In this document: positions 31,022-41,733 of the stretch, piece after piece
How the letters are laid out: every line of letters starts with the position of its first letter
Position numbering within the stretch: the stretch's first letter is position 1
Source of the DNA: Blastocladiella emersonii ATCC 22665
Lineage: Eukaryota > Blastocladiomycota > Blastocladiomycetes > Blastocladiales > Blastocladiaceae
Assembly: GCA_025594325.1 (NCBI GenBank)
Contig: JANHCV010000003.1
Span: 930,001 to 994,000, forward strand
Reading direction: 5' to 3'
Length of the DNA stretch: 64,000 bases
Notes under the pieces: model-generated
What the model was told of the DNA's origin: nothing
The model's input: only the letters and a program-made list of their open reading frames with translations
Database searches by the model: none
Position numbers and translations under genes: made by a program

Positions 31022-31769
31022 GTCCGTTACACGGACGGGTCGCTCCATGGCGTGGGTTTGCCAGACGTTGCAGCGGGCGCAGACGTCTTCGTGAGCGGAT
31101 CGCTGGAACTCGCTGTTCGCGTGAGTGCGCGTCCGCGCAACGTGCTCGCTCGAGTGGGCCGTGCTCCGCTGGATCATCGCGGCCCGCGAGCTCCAGATCG
31201 AGTGGGTCCGTGGCCACGCCGTGAACTTGGAGAATGAGGAGGCCGACGCGCTCGCCAACAAGGGCTGCCGCGCATCTCCCGCTGTGAATCGCCGCCGCCG
31301 CCGTCGCGTGGACCTCGATGCGCCCTTCACGGCGCGCAGGCGCGGCTGCGACTTCAACTCAGTCCCGCGACGCTCTCTCCGCCGCCTGCACGACGCGCGA
31401 CACGACCCGCTGCTCGCTCTGACCGCGTCCGCTGGCATCACGTCCTCCCCCATCGATGTCCCAGCCCTTGTCACTGCGCTTCGGGGCAGCACGCGCCGCA
31501 TCCACCCGAGCGAGTCCCTCACCGCGAACTCGCTCCCGTGCTTCCAGCTCCGCGCGCTCGCAGGCCAGCTGCCGACCCGCAGCTGTTTGCACCAGCTCTG
31601 GCCGCACCGCTACGAGTCCCCCAACTGCGCCGAATGCCCAAAAACTGGCGGCAAGGTCGCCGACACTCAAGCGTACGCGTTTGAGTGCACACTCTTTGTG
31701 CGCAATCGTCTCCGCGGCACTGGACGACGTCCGCATCGTAAACGCCCTCGCTCGGTCGACAAGGGCTAG
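31022..31769 (+). pseudogene. LINE-type retrotransposon remnant (RNase H and C-terminus)
   Basis: The frame at 31028 reads YTDGSLHGVGLPDV, the first catalytic strand of a non-LTR element RNase H domain. Coding then moves to another frame, giving ELQIEWVRGHAVNLENEEAD followed by ALANKG, the domain's last motif (V-x-GH...NE-x-AD-x-LA). The C-terminal region reads LRALAGQLPTRSCLHQLWPH, then a CAEC site and a second FEC cysteine, like the zinc-binding tail after RNase H in fungal LINEs of the Tad/I group. The frameshift between YTDGS and GHAVN and the lack of a recognisable reverse transcriptase upstream show a 5'-truncated dead copy. A poly(A) tail was not found. Confidence 0.7.
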
Positions 31770-32110
31770 ATCGGGGGCGGGCTCCGCACCAGCGTCACCG
31801 GATCGCTCGCCGAGCGCATTCTCAACCCAAAACACATGAAGCACCGTGGCCGCCATCGTGGACGCACCACTCGTAGCGTGGTTCAAACAGGTTTACTGAG
31901 ACGAACTCATCGATCCACGCCTCGCGCTCCTGCCGCGACGGCCATCGCCTCGAGCGCCATGCAGGAGCTTGCTTGGCGCCCTCGCTGCAGCGCGATTGCT
32001 GATGCCGCGCCGGTGACACATGACGGTGCCCTGCCGCCACTCAACGCGAGCGACCAACCGCACCATCCTTTGTTGAAGCGCGCGCATCGCGCAGCAGGGG
32101 AACGCGCTGT

Positions 32111-32245
32111 GCTGCGACGCGCAAAGCTGCGACGCGCAAAGCTGCGACGCGCAAAGCTGCGACGCGCAAAGCTGCGACGCGCAAAGCTGCGACGCGCAAA
32201 GCTGCGACGCGCAAAGCTGCGACGCGCAAAGCTGCGACGCGCGAA
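32111..32245 (+). repeat. 15-bp minisatellite, nine copies
   Basis: Eight perfect tandem copies of GCTGCGACGCGCAAA followed by a ninth with one change. The unit length is a multiple of three, so every frame stays open and one would code LRRAK repeats. There are no spacers, so this is not a CRISPR array. The inverted GGGCTTTAGCCC hairpin follows it at about 32256. Confidence 0.97.
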
Positions 32246-32259
32246 ACGTGGCGCGGGCT

Positions 32260-34400
32260 TTAGCCCTCGATTGAAAACCAGACGCGAAGCGTCTAGGCGC
32301 CTCAAGTATAATTCGATAAAAGATCTTCACATATTAGCAACAGAATGGAGAGCACACGTGAGCAATCACCATGAATGACGGTTCGTGGTGGCTAAATCGC
32401 ATAGCAGCCCGCTTGCCAATGGAGCGACGCACGATGATTCGAATACCAGTTCCAAAAACACTTATCCCACGACGGGATAATACTTGCGAGATGCATCTGA
32501 TGTTTTGAGCGCCATTTGCGCGCTTCCGAGCGGAAACTGTGGGCGAGATCGCATCCTAATCAAACTGGTGGACGCGCTGCGCCACTCACGTGACTCGATT
32601 GGCAGGCCGAGCCCGCGCCTCCATCCCGCCTTTCGGCCCGCACGTCGCAATGACCCCGTCGAATCAAGCACTCCAACTTCATGCAAATGTTTAAAAAGTA
32701 GTCAGCGCTTCATTATCCCGCTCCGTACCCGAGAGTGACGAGGCATCAGGCACCACTCACACGCCGCGCGAGCCTGCCGTGGTCACCCCATGACTTCGGC
32801 GATCGCGGCGCGTTTCCCGGACCTCGAATGATGGAGTAACGTTTAACCTAGACCTTGGAAAGCCCGTCTGGTAAATTTTGCATCAGGTTCTCTCATCGTT
32901 TGCGAAGTGACGACCTTGACGACAGCGGCGCTCTGACCAAACAACCCTTGCCGCGCAGATACTTTGATATCACAAGAACAATTTAATGGTGCTCACTAAG
33001 CCCTTGAACATCACGGTTGCGATAAAAGCGGCGTGAAAAAGCGGCCGGCTGAGATAGTGGCCGCAACAACTGAGAACGTGTCAACCGCTTGAGAACATAG
33101 TCGTCGCACAGTCTCCGCGTGCCACTATGCTGTGATGGCTGGAGTGATCAGGTGGATCAGGTGGGCTAGGACAGCCTCTGAAGTCTTGGTCAACTTGCAT
33201 GCAAACAGCTGCGGCCTTTCGACTTGACACTGCGGTAACAGTTCCAAGTCCTTGCTCGCTTCCAGACATCCAGCGCGGCAATGGAGACACCTGCCGCAAA
33301 CCACACCACAGCGGCCTCGTCCCAGCTTCAACAAGCTGGTCAAGATTCAGCCCGAACACTCGAGAAAGCTGATGACGTTTTCAGCCGGTGGGTTTACCAC
33401 TTGTCCTTCTCGTTGGAGTGGTGTGTCCCCGAGTTCAATCGCCAGACGCTATGGCTCGATTCTGTCACGGCCGCGCCACAGTGCAGTCCAGCAAGGCGCG
33501 CCACGAAGGCGTTGATGGCCGAAACTGTCGCGGTGGCCTTGGTCCCGTCCGACTGAGAGGCTCTCAGGCACAGCGAGAGCGAGTTGACACGCTCTCGGTC
33601 GCAATTGAATCGTTCGTCGAAGACGGACGTGGCCGTCCGTATGACTTTGTTCGGTGGACGTGGCTCCGTGATGATTTACTTGATGGCGAAGACTGGTCGC
33701 AGTACTTGGAAACCTTTGGAATGTCAAATGATTCTCGTATCAAGGAGTTTGTGATGCCTTAAGGTATTACGTTGTGCGTTTGTTGTTTGGTTGTTGATCG
33801 GTTGTGTGATGGGGCTCGCAAGAGTTGCTCCTAGGGACCCCCAAGGTGAAGTACACTAAACCTAGTGGTTCTGGCATGACAGCCGCCGCCCCGACGCATT
33901 CAAGATGGTATGCGCCAATCCACCGCTGATCCTCGCGTCGTTGTGTGTTCGCCTGCCTGGCGCGACTACTTGGTCGTCGTCAGCCATTTGTAGGTCGACA
34001 AGCTATGCCCAGCGCCGTATCCTCACGCGCTGCGCGGCCGATGTGATCGCTGCGGCTCGAGTGCTCATCCGGCAGCCTAGTCGTCGTCAGATGAGTGGCT
34101 GGAAGGACAAATGCTTGTGAGGTACACGATATGCGCACGCACACGCCAAGGAGATCTTGAAGCAGAGCAGCTGCACTTCTTGAAGGTTTTGGCCCGCATT
34201 CGGCCCCGCTCCCTGCCACTTCCTCCCGCATAGAAACCTCCCCATCAACTCCCAGACTCGCACGGCCTCCGTCATCTCTCTCGCAACTCTAACAACCCGA
34301 TTCACCTTCACGTTCACGCAGGCCAGGCTCAACGTCGTGTCCTCCCTCTCCAATCACAGCGCATCTCTACTTCGGCTCCCGCGGTAGCTGCCCTTTCCCC
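32260..34400. other. Gene-poor interval without supported genes
   Basis: GC content is clearly lower than in the flanking gene blocks. A frame at 33281-33556 (plus; starts METPAANHTT and runs helical to FSRWVYHLSFSLEWCVPEF) and a second frame ending at 33762 (FVEDGRGRPYDFVRWTWLRD to KEFVMP) could be two pieces of one decayed or spliced gene, but no splice pair joins them convincingly. A 30-base segment at 32570-32599 recurs at 34979-35008 with two differences. Confidence 0.35.
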
Positions 34401-34406
34401 ACTCCC

Positions 34407-34891
34407 ATGTCCACTGAGCCTCGAGCAACCCAGCAGCAGTACCTCAACATCATTTCCCACAAGGAACGGAAAGTTTTGGCGGGGATCGCCTACTCACTCA
34501 ACTTTGCGTCCCGCACGGTGAGCGAGATTTTCGTTTTAACTGACGAGTCGGCTGACTTCCTCAGCGTCAAACGAGATCCATCGCTGGTGCGGGACCGAGA
34601 AGCTGCTGAGCGGGACCTCCTCCTCGCTGATATATCCGACTGGAGCGCGCTCGTCTCATGGCCCTCCGTACCCGCTTCCTCGCGTTCGCTTCCAAGTTTG
34701 ATGCTCCCTGTGATCAGCTTGACGATGCGCAGACTCAATTCAAGCTTGATCAGTTTGTCGAAATCGGCCGCTCAGTGACCGCTCTTGAGATCATGATACT
34801 TATGCACGGATTGGCGGCCCTGCTCTTTTTCAAGTCAAGCTCCCTGAGTTTCGCTCAAAGCTCTCCGGCCACTGATGATATCCTTGAATAA
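34407..34891 (+). pseudogene. Possible frameshifted hypothetical gene
   Basis: The ATG at 34407 follows a pyrimidine-rich leader and opens a frame reading KERKVLAGIAYSLNFASRTV and a helical ERDLLLADISDW segment. At about 34650 the plausible coding moves to another frame (RTRFLAFASKFDAPCDQLDD, then QTQFKLDQFVEIGRSV), which ends at 34891. No intron of the local style fits the switch, so a frameshifted remnant is suggested. No family was recognised. Confidence 0.3.
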
Positions 34892-35192
34892 GTTTCTCAG
34901 TTGTCCGAATGCCATCATCGATTCCGTTCTGAGCTGGTGGTGAGGGAGGCGTGATGGCCCTCCTGATCAGCTTTGCTCCGACGCGCTGCGCCACTCTTGT
35001 GACTCGATTTGAGGGTTCGCGCTCAACTTCCCTGCTCGCGCAGATCATCCGATGGAACATGTAAACAGTCGTGTTCTCACTCACGGTCATAATGTCGCTC
35101 GACGTCTTGTCCATGAGCCAAACTGAATACCACGAGGAACGCCTGACACGAGAGGGCGAAGAAAACTGCTTCTATCAGTCGATATATCGTCT

Positions 35193-37553
35193 CTATGGGA
35201 GCTGATCCGCTCGTGCGCCAAAGCTCTCCGCGTCCATCTGAACCACGCTCGCCGTCTCGGACCGCGTTTGTGGCGGCGCCGTGGCCGCACTCGCCGCCAC
35301 CGACGCGTCGCACGGCCCCTCGACATCCACATCGAGCGACGTGTGGCTCGACTTCATCACGAGGACATGCGCGCCGTCCGCCGCTTGCTCGTCGCGCGCC
35401 GCGACCTGCGTGAGCCCGACGGGCTGCGCGGTCGCCTCGACGACGCGGATCGTGGTCACGTCAGGCGACGACACGGACCCGACGCGTTCGGCCGCCGCCC
35501 CTGCGGAGAACATGGTGACGAGCGGCGACCCGGGGCTCGGCGGGACCGCGAGGTGCGACAGCGGCGACGTGGGCGCGAGCAGCGTCAGCGGGCGCGGGTG
35601 GTGGCCGTGGCGCGGTGACCGCAGACCGCCGCCGCTGACGTGGAACCCGGTCGTCGACTCGGCGTACGACGACCCCATGGTGCGGATCGAGAGCACGTCC
35701 GCGTCCTGCGTCCGGTCGACGCTGCGGGACCGGAACGCCGGGCGGAACGCGTGCGGGAACTCGAGGTCGTCGTGCGCGGGCGACTGCGGCGCGCCGCCGC
35801 CGCCGTACGTGGGTATCGGCGGAGCCATGTCGAGGACCGACCCCATGTCGTCGTCGTCCGAGTACTCGCCGAGCTCGTGCACGATCGAGTCGCGGTCGAG
35901 CGAGTCGAACGCCGTGGTGAAGGCGGCGCGGACCCAGCCCGACAGCTCGGCGCCCGTCACCTCGTCGGCGCCGCCGGCCTCGTCCTCGCCGTCGTACTCC
36001 TCGTCCGGGTCCGCGAACGCCGACGCGGCGCCGAACACGGACACGTGCGAGTGGGCGTGCGATCCGACGGCCGACCCGCTGTTCGAGCTCGTGCCGTAGA
36101 CCGAAAAGGACGCCGCCGACCCGGACATGGTGCGGGCGGGCGGGTTGTCGATGACGCGCGGCGTGGTGGGCGAGTCGAGCGCGACCTCAGACGACGTGGC
36201 GCTGGGCGACGCAGTGACGACGACGTTCGCGAGCGCAGACGTGGGCGTCTGGAACCCGGTCATGAGCCGCGGCGGCGGCATCGCTGCGACCGCGCCGCTC
36301 CCACTACTGATACTCCCACTGGCGCCGGTTGGGTCCGGCACGAACCCGGACGGCCAGTCGGGCGACCCGTTGCCAAACGACTTGGTCGACACGGACGCGG
36401 CGCGCGAGTGCGCGTTGTACAGCGTCGCGCTCGACACGCTGCCGCCGGACCCGCGGCGCTCCGCGCGCGACGCGTACAGCGTCGGCGAGTACTGCGCGGG
36501 CGACGAGCCGAGGATCATCCCGGCCGAAGGATCGCCGGCGGGGGTCCCGCTGCGCGGCAGGCTGCCGGACCGGTACGGCGACCGCGCGCCGCCGCCGCCG
36601 CCGCTGCCGCTGTGCCGGTTGCGCGGCGACGCGGTGCGCGCGGGCCGGTGCAGCGTCGCGGCGTCCTGGCTCGACGACAGCATGGAGGCGAGCGGGGTGG
36701 CGGGACCCGCGTCGGAGTGCGTCGCGCCGTCGTGGCGCAGCTGGGCGAGCGGCGGAGCCCGTACGACGGGCGAGGTGGCGGCGACGGGCACGTCGCTCGC
36801 GCCGTGATGGCCGTGGTGCAGGTCAATGTCCGAGTTGTGCGGGGACATTTCGATGTGCATGTCGCCGGCGTGGACGGCCGCGAGCGACTTGTGCTGCGGG
36901 TACCCGTTCACGGCAGCGTTTGACGCCTGCTGCTGCTGCGCGCGGAGCTCGTTGTGCGTGGGTTTGAGGACGGCCTTGGACCGCGGCGGTTTGCCCTTAC
37001 CGCCGCTGCTGCCGCCGCGAGCAGCGCTGGCGCCCGTCCCAGCGCGCCTCCGGGCGCGCACGACGAGCACGGCGACGACAAGCAGGATCAGGGCGCCGGC
37101 GCACCCGCCGACGGTCGCGAGCGTCGACTTGGACCACTTGGTCGGGTCAGCGGCCACAGATCCGACGCCAGAGCCACCAGAGGCGGGACCAGGCGCACCT
37201 GCGGACCCGCTACTGCCGCCGCCGGTCGCAGCGTTGGTGGTGGCGGCGCCCGCGAGCAGCGTCGACGAGGCCGAGGTCGAGGGGGTATCGCGGCGGGTAT
37301 CGGTCGGCGCGAGGTTGTTGCTGTTGCCGCTGCTGCTGCTCGGGCGGACGACAGTCGAGCTGGTCGCGCTCCCGCCGCCGCCGGTCACGGAGCCGGAGAC
37401 GGCGTCGCCAATGTCGTCGGTCGGGCTCGGCGCGGGTCCGACCGTGGCCGACGTGGCGAACGGCGTCGTGAAGGTGATGGGCGCGGTCGTGTTGCGCGTC
37501 GGCACGACCGTCGACGTGACGGTGATGGTCCGCGTGAGGCGAGTCGTGTCCAT
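35193..37553 (-). CDS. Single-pass mucin-like membrane protein
   Basis: Single exon, 786 residues from the ATG at 37553. Residues 1-140 are Ser/Thr/Gly/Pro-rich and probably O-mannosylated (TITVTSTVVPTRNTTAPITF and similar). There is no cleavable signal peptide. One membrane helix lies at 146-166 (LATVGGCAGALILLVVAVLVV), followed by RARRR, so it should insert as a signal-anchor with the short part outside. The 600-residue cytoplasmic part is disordered: Ser-rich, several HxH runs, an acidic DEEYDGEDEAGGADE patch, and short conserved-looking pieces near the end (SLDVDVEGPCD). The overall plan (short mucin-like ectodomain, one helix, long cytoplasmic tail) resembles fungal wall-stress sensors such as Mid2 or Wsc, but no WSC or other domain is present. 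A sensor role is speculation. Confidence 0.75.
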   Translation of the reverse strand: MDTTRLTRTITVTSTVVPTRNTTAPITFTTPFATSATVGPAPSPTDDIGDAVSGSVTGGGGSATSSTVVRPSSSSGNSNNLAPTDTRRDTPSTSASSTLLAGAATTNAATGGGSSGSAGAPGPASGGSGVGSVAADPTKWSKSTLATVGGCAGALILLVVAVLVVRARRRAGTGASAARGGSSGGKGKPPRSKAVLKPTHNELRAQQQQASNAAVNGYPQHKSLAAVHAGDMHIEMSPHNSDIDLHHGHHGASDVPVAATSPVVRAPPLAQLRHDGATHSDAGPATPLASMLSSSQDAATLHRPARTASPRNRHSGSGGGGGARSPYRSGSLPRSGTPAGDPSAGMILGSSPAQYSPTLYASRAERRGSGGSVSSATLYNAHSRAASVSTKSFGNGSPDWPSGFVPDPTGASGSISSGSGAVAAMPPPRLMTGFQTPTSALANVVVTASPSATSSEVALDSPTTPRVIDNPPARTMSGSAASFSVYGTSSNSGSAVGSHAHSHVSVFGAASAFADPDEEYDGEDEAGGADEVTGAELSGWVRAAFTTAFDSLDRDSIVHELGEYSDDDDMGSVLDMAPPIPTYGGGGAPQSPAHDDLEFPHAFRPAFRSRSVDRTQDADVLSIRTMGSSYAESTTGFHVSGGGLRSPRHGHHPRPLTLLAPTSPLSHLAVPPSPGSPLVTMFSAGAAAERVGSVSSPDVTTIRVVEATAQPVGLTQVAARDEQAADGAHVLVMKSSHTSLDVDVEGPCDASVAASAATAPPQTRSETASVVQMDAESFGARADQLP

Positions 37554-37941
37554 GGTGGGAACGTTGGCGAGTGAGGGGGAGGGAAGTGTGAGAGGGCGGG
37601 GCCGGGCAGGCGAGATCCCCGGTGATGGCGCGGTGATCCCCGCGCGGCACCGAGTGCAGCGAGTCGCGACGCCGTCTAGTACGTTCTATGCGAGTTCCTG
37701 AAGCGGTCGGCGAGGGTGGGGAGAGAGAGGGCCGTTTCAGGCCGGGGTGGCGGCGTCTGGTCGGCGTGACTGGCGCGCCGCGGACCCGGACTGGGGGCGA
37801 ACAACGCTCGGCGAGTCGTTGCGCTCGCTCGTGAGCAGCGAGCGCCGCAGCGGCCTCGCGTCCCCACCTTGATCAAAATCTGAGCTGCTAGTGGCCCACA
37901 TGGCCTTGATTGTACTATATTACCTGCCCCGCTCGCCACGA
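37554..37941. promoter_or_regulatory. Intergenic upstream of mucin-like gene
   Basis: About 390 bases between two minus-strand genes, holding the tRNase Z 3' end and the promoter of the membrane-protein gene. No TATA element was seen; there is a short A/T run (TTGTACTATATTA at 37910-37922) next to the tRNase Z stop. Confidence 0.4.
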
Positions 37942-40656
37942 CTACGCCTCGGGTCTCGCCTCGTCCTGCTGGTCCATGGCCGTCTGGAGGCGACACACCA
38001 TCTCGACCGCGTCCGTGTACTTGTACATGCCGGCGACGCGGCGGACGGGGAGGGAGAGGTGGTCAAAGGCGATGGCCACGTTCTCGGGCCGCATCGCCGT
38101 CTCGATCTTGGGCAGCTTCGGGTACCGCTGCGAAAAGTGCGTCAGCAGCAGCGCGCGCGCGCCCATGCGCTCAAACACCGACACGGCCTCGGCCGTCGTC
38201 GAGTGCTGCTTCTTGCGCGCCTCGGCGCCCATGTCGCTCTCGAACGTTGCCTCGTGGATCAGGAGACCGGGGGACAGGCCGCCCGCCCGGCCCAGCGCGA
38301 CCAGCCGCTCGCACGGCCGCGTGTCGCCCGAGAACACCAGGCTGAGGTCGGCCGGGGAGACCGACGACACGAGGCGCAGGCCGTAGCTGAACGACCGGTG
38401 GATCACCGGCACCGTGTGCAGCGACTGCAGCTGCAGCGCCGCGAGGACCGGCGCGAGCGACGCGGGCGGCGGCGGGAGCTCGCCCGCGGACGTTGTTGGC
38501 GAGGCGGCCGCCGCGGGCGAGTCCACGTCCATTTCCCCAGGAACGGCGGCGCCGCCCTCGTCCATGTCGAGGTCAATCTCGCCCTCGGAACCCGGCACCG
38601 TCACCGCGTCCGTCGTCTCGATCTCGGCCACCTTGACCGCGCCGCCGTCGACGCGCACCGGCGAGTTGGTCGCCGACCGCTTGCGCCCACCCGACGACCC
38701 GGCGCGCCCGCGGGACACGCCGGCAGCCGCGGTCGCGGTCTCGTCGGTGCTCGACGCGCGCGACCGGCTGCTGGACCGCGACGACCGGTCCGATTTGTTG
38801 TTCCCGTTGTTGCGCGCCTTGCGGTCGACGTCGGGGAACGCGAGCACGTCCTCGGCATCGACAAACGTGATGCGGTGGAGCCCGACGGGGTGCACCGAGT
38901 CGATCTCGCGCAGGAAATTCCACAGGCGCCACGGGCCGACGATCGTGACCGGGTGCGCCGTGTGCGCGAGCAGCCGCGTCAGGCCGAGGTGGTGGTCGGC
39001 GTGCAGGTGCGACACGAAGATGAGCTTGAGCGAGTCGAGCAGGTGCTGCAGCGTCGGGTGGCGGAACTCGACGAGCGCCGTGGCCGGCGCGTCCGAGACA
39101 TCGACGGGGACCAGCCGCGCCAGCTGGCCGAGCGTGCCCTCGCCGCAGTCCATGAGGATCGGGCCCGCGGGCGTCGATACCAGCGTCGAGCTCACGTTGC
39201 GGAACTTGGACGGGATCGCCGACCCGGTGCCGAGCGGGACCACGACCCAGTCGCCGTCGTCCTCGGTCACGGGCGCGCGCGCCGCCGCGGTCGCCGTCTT
39301 GAGCAGCGCGGCGCTCTTGGGCTTGTTCGCCGCCTCGGCCGCCAGAATCTTCTCAGCGACCGCCGCCAGGTTATTGCGCTCGGCGGGCTCCATGGGCGCG
39401 ACGGCGAATTTGGGCTCGACCTGCACGTCCGTCAGCGGCTGCGCGATGAGCACGGACCCGCTTGCCGCGCCCTTGGACGTCAGAAGCTGCAGCGCGGACG
39501 CGTCGCCGCCCGCCGTCTTGTAGCTCGGGAAGTACTCGGGCGCGAACGTGTGCAGCATGGTCTGCGCGACGCCGACCGACGCGAAGCTCGGCGGCTGGCC
39601 CGTGGCGGCTGCGTCGAGGACGAAATGGCGCGTCGATTTCGCGAAACACGCGGCGTCCGCTACGTACTGCGTGAACTCGGGCGAGGTGCCGACGTCGCGG
39701 CCGAGCATGTGGAAGACGAGCGCGCCGTCGGTCGCGGCGGACGTGAGCGCGCGCAGCTCGGCGCTTGCATGGGCGGCGGCGGCGTGGGCAGGGGTCGGCA
39801 GGTCGAGCACGACGAAGATCTGGCCGGGACGCGACGGGCCGACGACCTGGTCGGCGCGGATCACGGTGCCGTCGGGCAGCGTCACGTTTTCGCCGCGCAT
39901 CAGCTGGCCTGTTTGGGTGTGCGCGCGGTTGTTAGCGTCGCGAGGGTCTCACGGGCGAGGCAGGGGCAGGACCGTACCGAAGATGGGTCCCGGCTTGAGC
40001 CCGAGCGCGCGAGCCTTTTGCACGTCAAACTTGCCGCGGACCTCGGGCCCGCGCAGCACGTAGGCGACGGTGCAGTCGACGTGGCGGCCGAGGATGGCGC
40101 CGGACCCGCCCTTGGGGATCAGCTCCTTGCTGCCCTGGAGCCAGCGGACGTAGCGGGCGGCGAGCTCGTCCGACTGCTCGGCGCGTGCGCGCTGGTCGCT
40201 GCCGTTGCCGTCAGCGGCGTCGGTGGCGGCAGCGGGGCGCAGCAGGACCGTTTGGACGGCGAGGTTCTCGTCGTTGTGGGCGGCCACGACGTCGTGCGAG
40301 TCGGCGCGCTCGCACACGCGGAACTGCATGGCGTTCGGGTAGATGAAGTGGCGGAGCGAGGCCATGAAGCGGGTGGTATTGGGCGGGCCGTGGACGTGGA
40401 TCGGGCCCTTGGACGCCGACTCCTGGGCGGCGTCGGAAAGCGTCAGCATCATGCCGGGCAGACCGCCGACGGTGTCCCAGTGGAAGCGAGTGAGGAAGAT
40501 GTTCTTGAGCTTGGGCAGGCGGATCTTGTGCTCGACGGCAAACCGCTGGGTGCCCTCGCCGCAGTTGACGAGGTACCTCTGCGAGTCGAACTTGAACAGC
40601 AGCGACGGGCCCATGTCGGCGGCGCCCGTGCCGAGGATCTGCACCGAGTACTTCAT
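37942..40656 (-). CDS. TRZ1: tRNase Z, long form (ELAC2/Trz1)
   Basis: Two exons (40656-39978 and 39908-37942; intron GTACGG, branch CGCTAAC, CAAACAG) give 881 residues. The enzyme removes 3' trailers from pre-tRNAs in nucleus and mitochondria. The amino half is the degenerate beta-lactamase domain: VQILGTGAADMGPSLLFKFD, YLVNCGEGTQRFAVEH, FLTRFHWDTVGGLPGM, and PGPIFGQLMRGENVTLPDG across the splice. The carboxy half has the active site: PLGTGSAIPSKFRNVSS, ILMDCGEGT, the histidine motif FVSHLHADHHLGL (about residue 525), VFSGDTRPC, HEATFE, KKQHSTTAEA and LLTHFSQRYPK. A disordered insert of about 110 residues (Ser/Arg- and acidic-rich) lies between HxHxDHH and the SGDTRP motif. No in-frame ATG exists upstream of 40656 and a TATA box lies at 40788-40793, supporting this start. 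Confidence 0.96.
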
Positions 40657-41733
40657 GGTGCGGACTTGAGCGGTGTGGCGGAACGGGTGGTGACGGTGGG
40701 TGGACGGCGAGCGCGGTGCAGCGAAGAGGAGCCAAGCAGCGCGGGTGGGTAGGGTATGGAGCGCAGAGGTAGGCGAGGCGGTCCCGCTATATAGGGCAGC
40801 GAGGACAAGGCGCGACAGCTTGGCGACGGCGGGGGGCGACCGGTGGTGGGGACGCGGTCGACGGAACAGGGGGTACGGGAAGGTCGGGCGTCGACGCGGC
40901 GGATCAGCCGGAATGACGAGGAACGAGTCGTTGGGCTTGCTGAGGACGAGGATGAGCAATCAAGCTGGGCGTTGCATGGACTCGCGTTGCATTCGGGTGC
41001 AGGGACTAGCGAAAGCGAGGAGCCGGTTAGATCAACGCGGAGACGGCGGCGCGCTGATCGGTTGACTCGAAGCGTGTTTTCCGCCGTCAGGTGATGCGTC
41101 GCCGTCGCGTCACAATCGCCTCTCCCCTTCCGCGAGATGCTGCGAGCTCGCGGGGATAATCGATGAGCGAGATGGCGAGCCGTCGGCGTCATTCAATCAG
41201 GGCCCGGCTTGTAGCGGGTGGTCGGTCGTGATCGGCGGCCCGAACGAGCTGACAAGGGAACAGGCAGTCCATTCGAGTCCATATGCATCGAGTCAATGGT
41301 ACGAGCAAAACAGGCGGTGCAGGCCCTCTTGCGCGCGCCGGTAGTCTCGGTCCGAGACAAGCGCGCGAAGGAACGGACACGACGCGAGCAGGTGCGAGAC
41401 GCGAGAAACAATCACGTGCGCGGCTGAACGCGAGACAGGTCGCGTTTTCGCTCGAACGCGCAGCGCCGCGTCCACCGGGTCACTCCGCGGGCCGGTCCGC
41501 TTGCCTTCGCCGATGGCCTTCCACGCCGGCCATGATGCGCGTGTCTCAGAGAATCAGCTCGCCGAGACGGGCGCCCGGCCAGCACACACGCTCGGCCCTG
41601 AACCGGACCGCTCAAAGTCGCGGCCGCGCGCCCGCCGCCCGCTCTCTCTCCCTCGTCGACCGCGCGCCATCACCCACGCCGATCAACGCACTCACCACGC
41701 ACCACCACCACCACCCACCACACCACCACCACC
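40657..41733. promoter_or_regulatory. Divergent region between tRNase Z and promethin-like gene
   Basis: About 1.1 kb between divergent genes. The tRNase Z side carries a TATA box at 40788-40793. The promethin side ends in a C/A-rich leader with repeated CCACCA units (41698-41733). No further gene is supported. Confidence 0.5.
40788..40793 (-). promoter_or_regulatory. TATA box of tRNase Z gene
   Basis: TATATA in the context CCCTATATAGCGGG on the minus strand, 132 bases upstream of the ATG at 40656. Confidence 0.55.

Noticed and set aside
32111..32245. CRISPR-like array
   Set aside because: Units are contiguous 15-mers with no spacers; a minisatellite in a eukaryotic genome.
37891..40752. 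A 953-codon plus-strand open frame opposite tRNase Z
   Set aside because: Arg/His/Gly-rich shadow of the tRNase Z gene; no domain, and it ignores the clear minus-strand motifs and intron.
40657..40959. N-terminal mitochondrial extension of tRNase Z
   Set aside because: The upstream frame is open and Arg-rich but contains no ATG, and the TATA box at 40788-40793 lies inside it.
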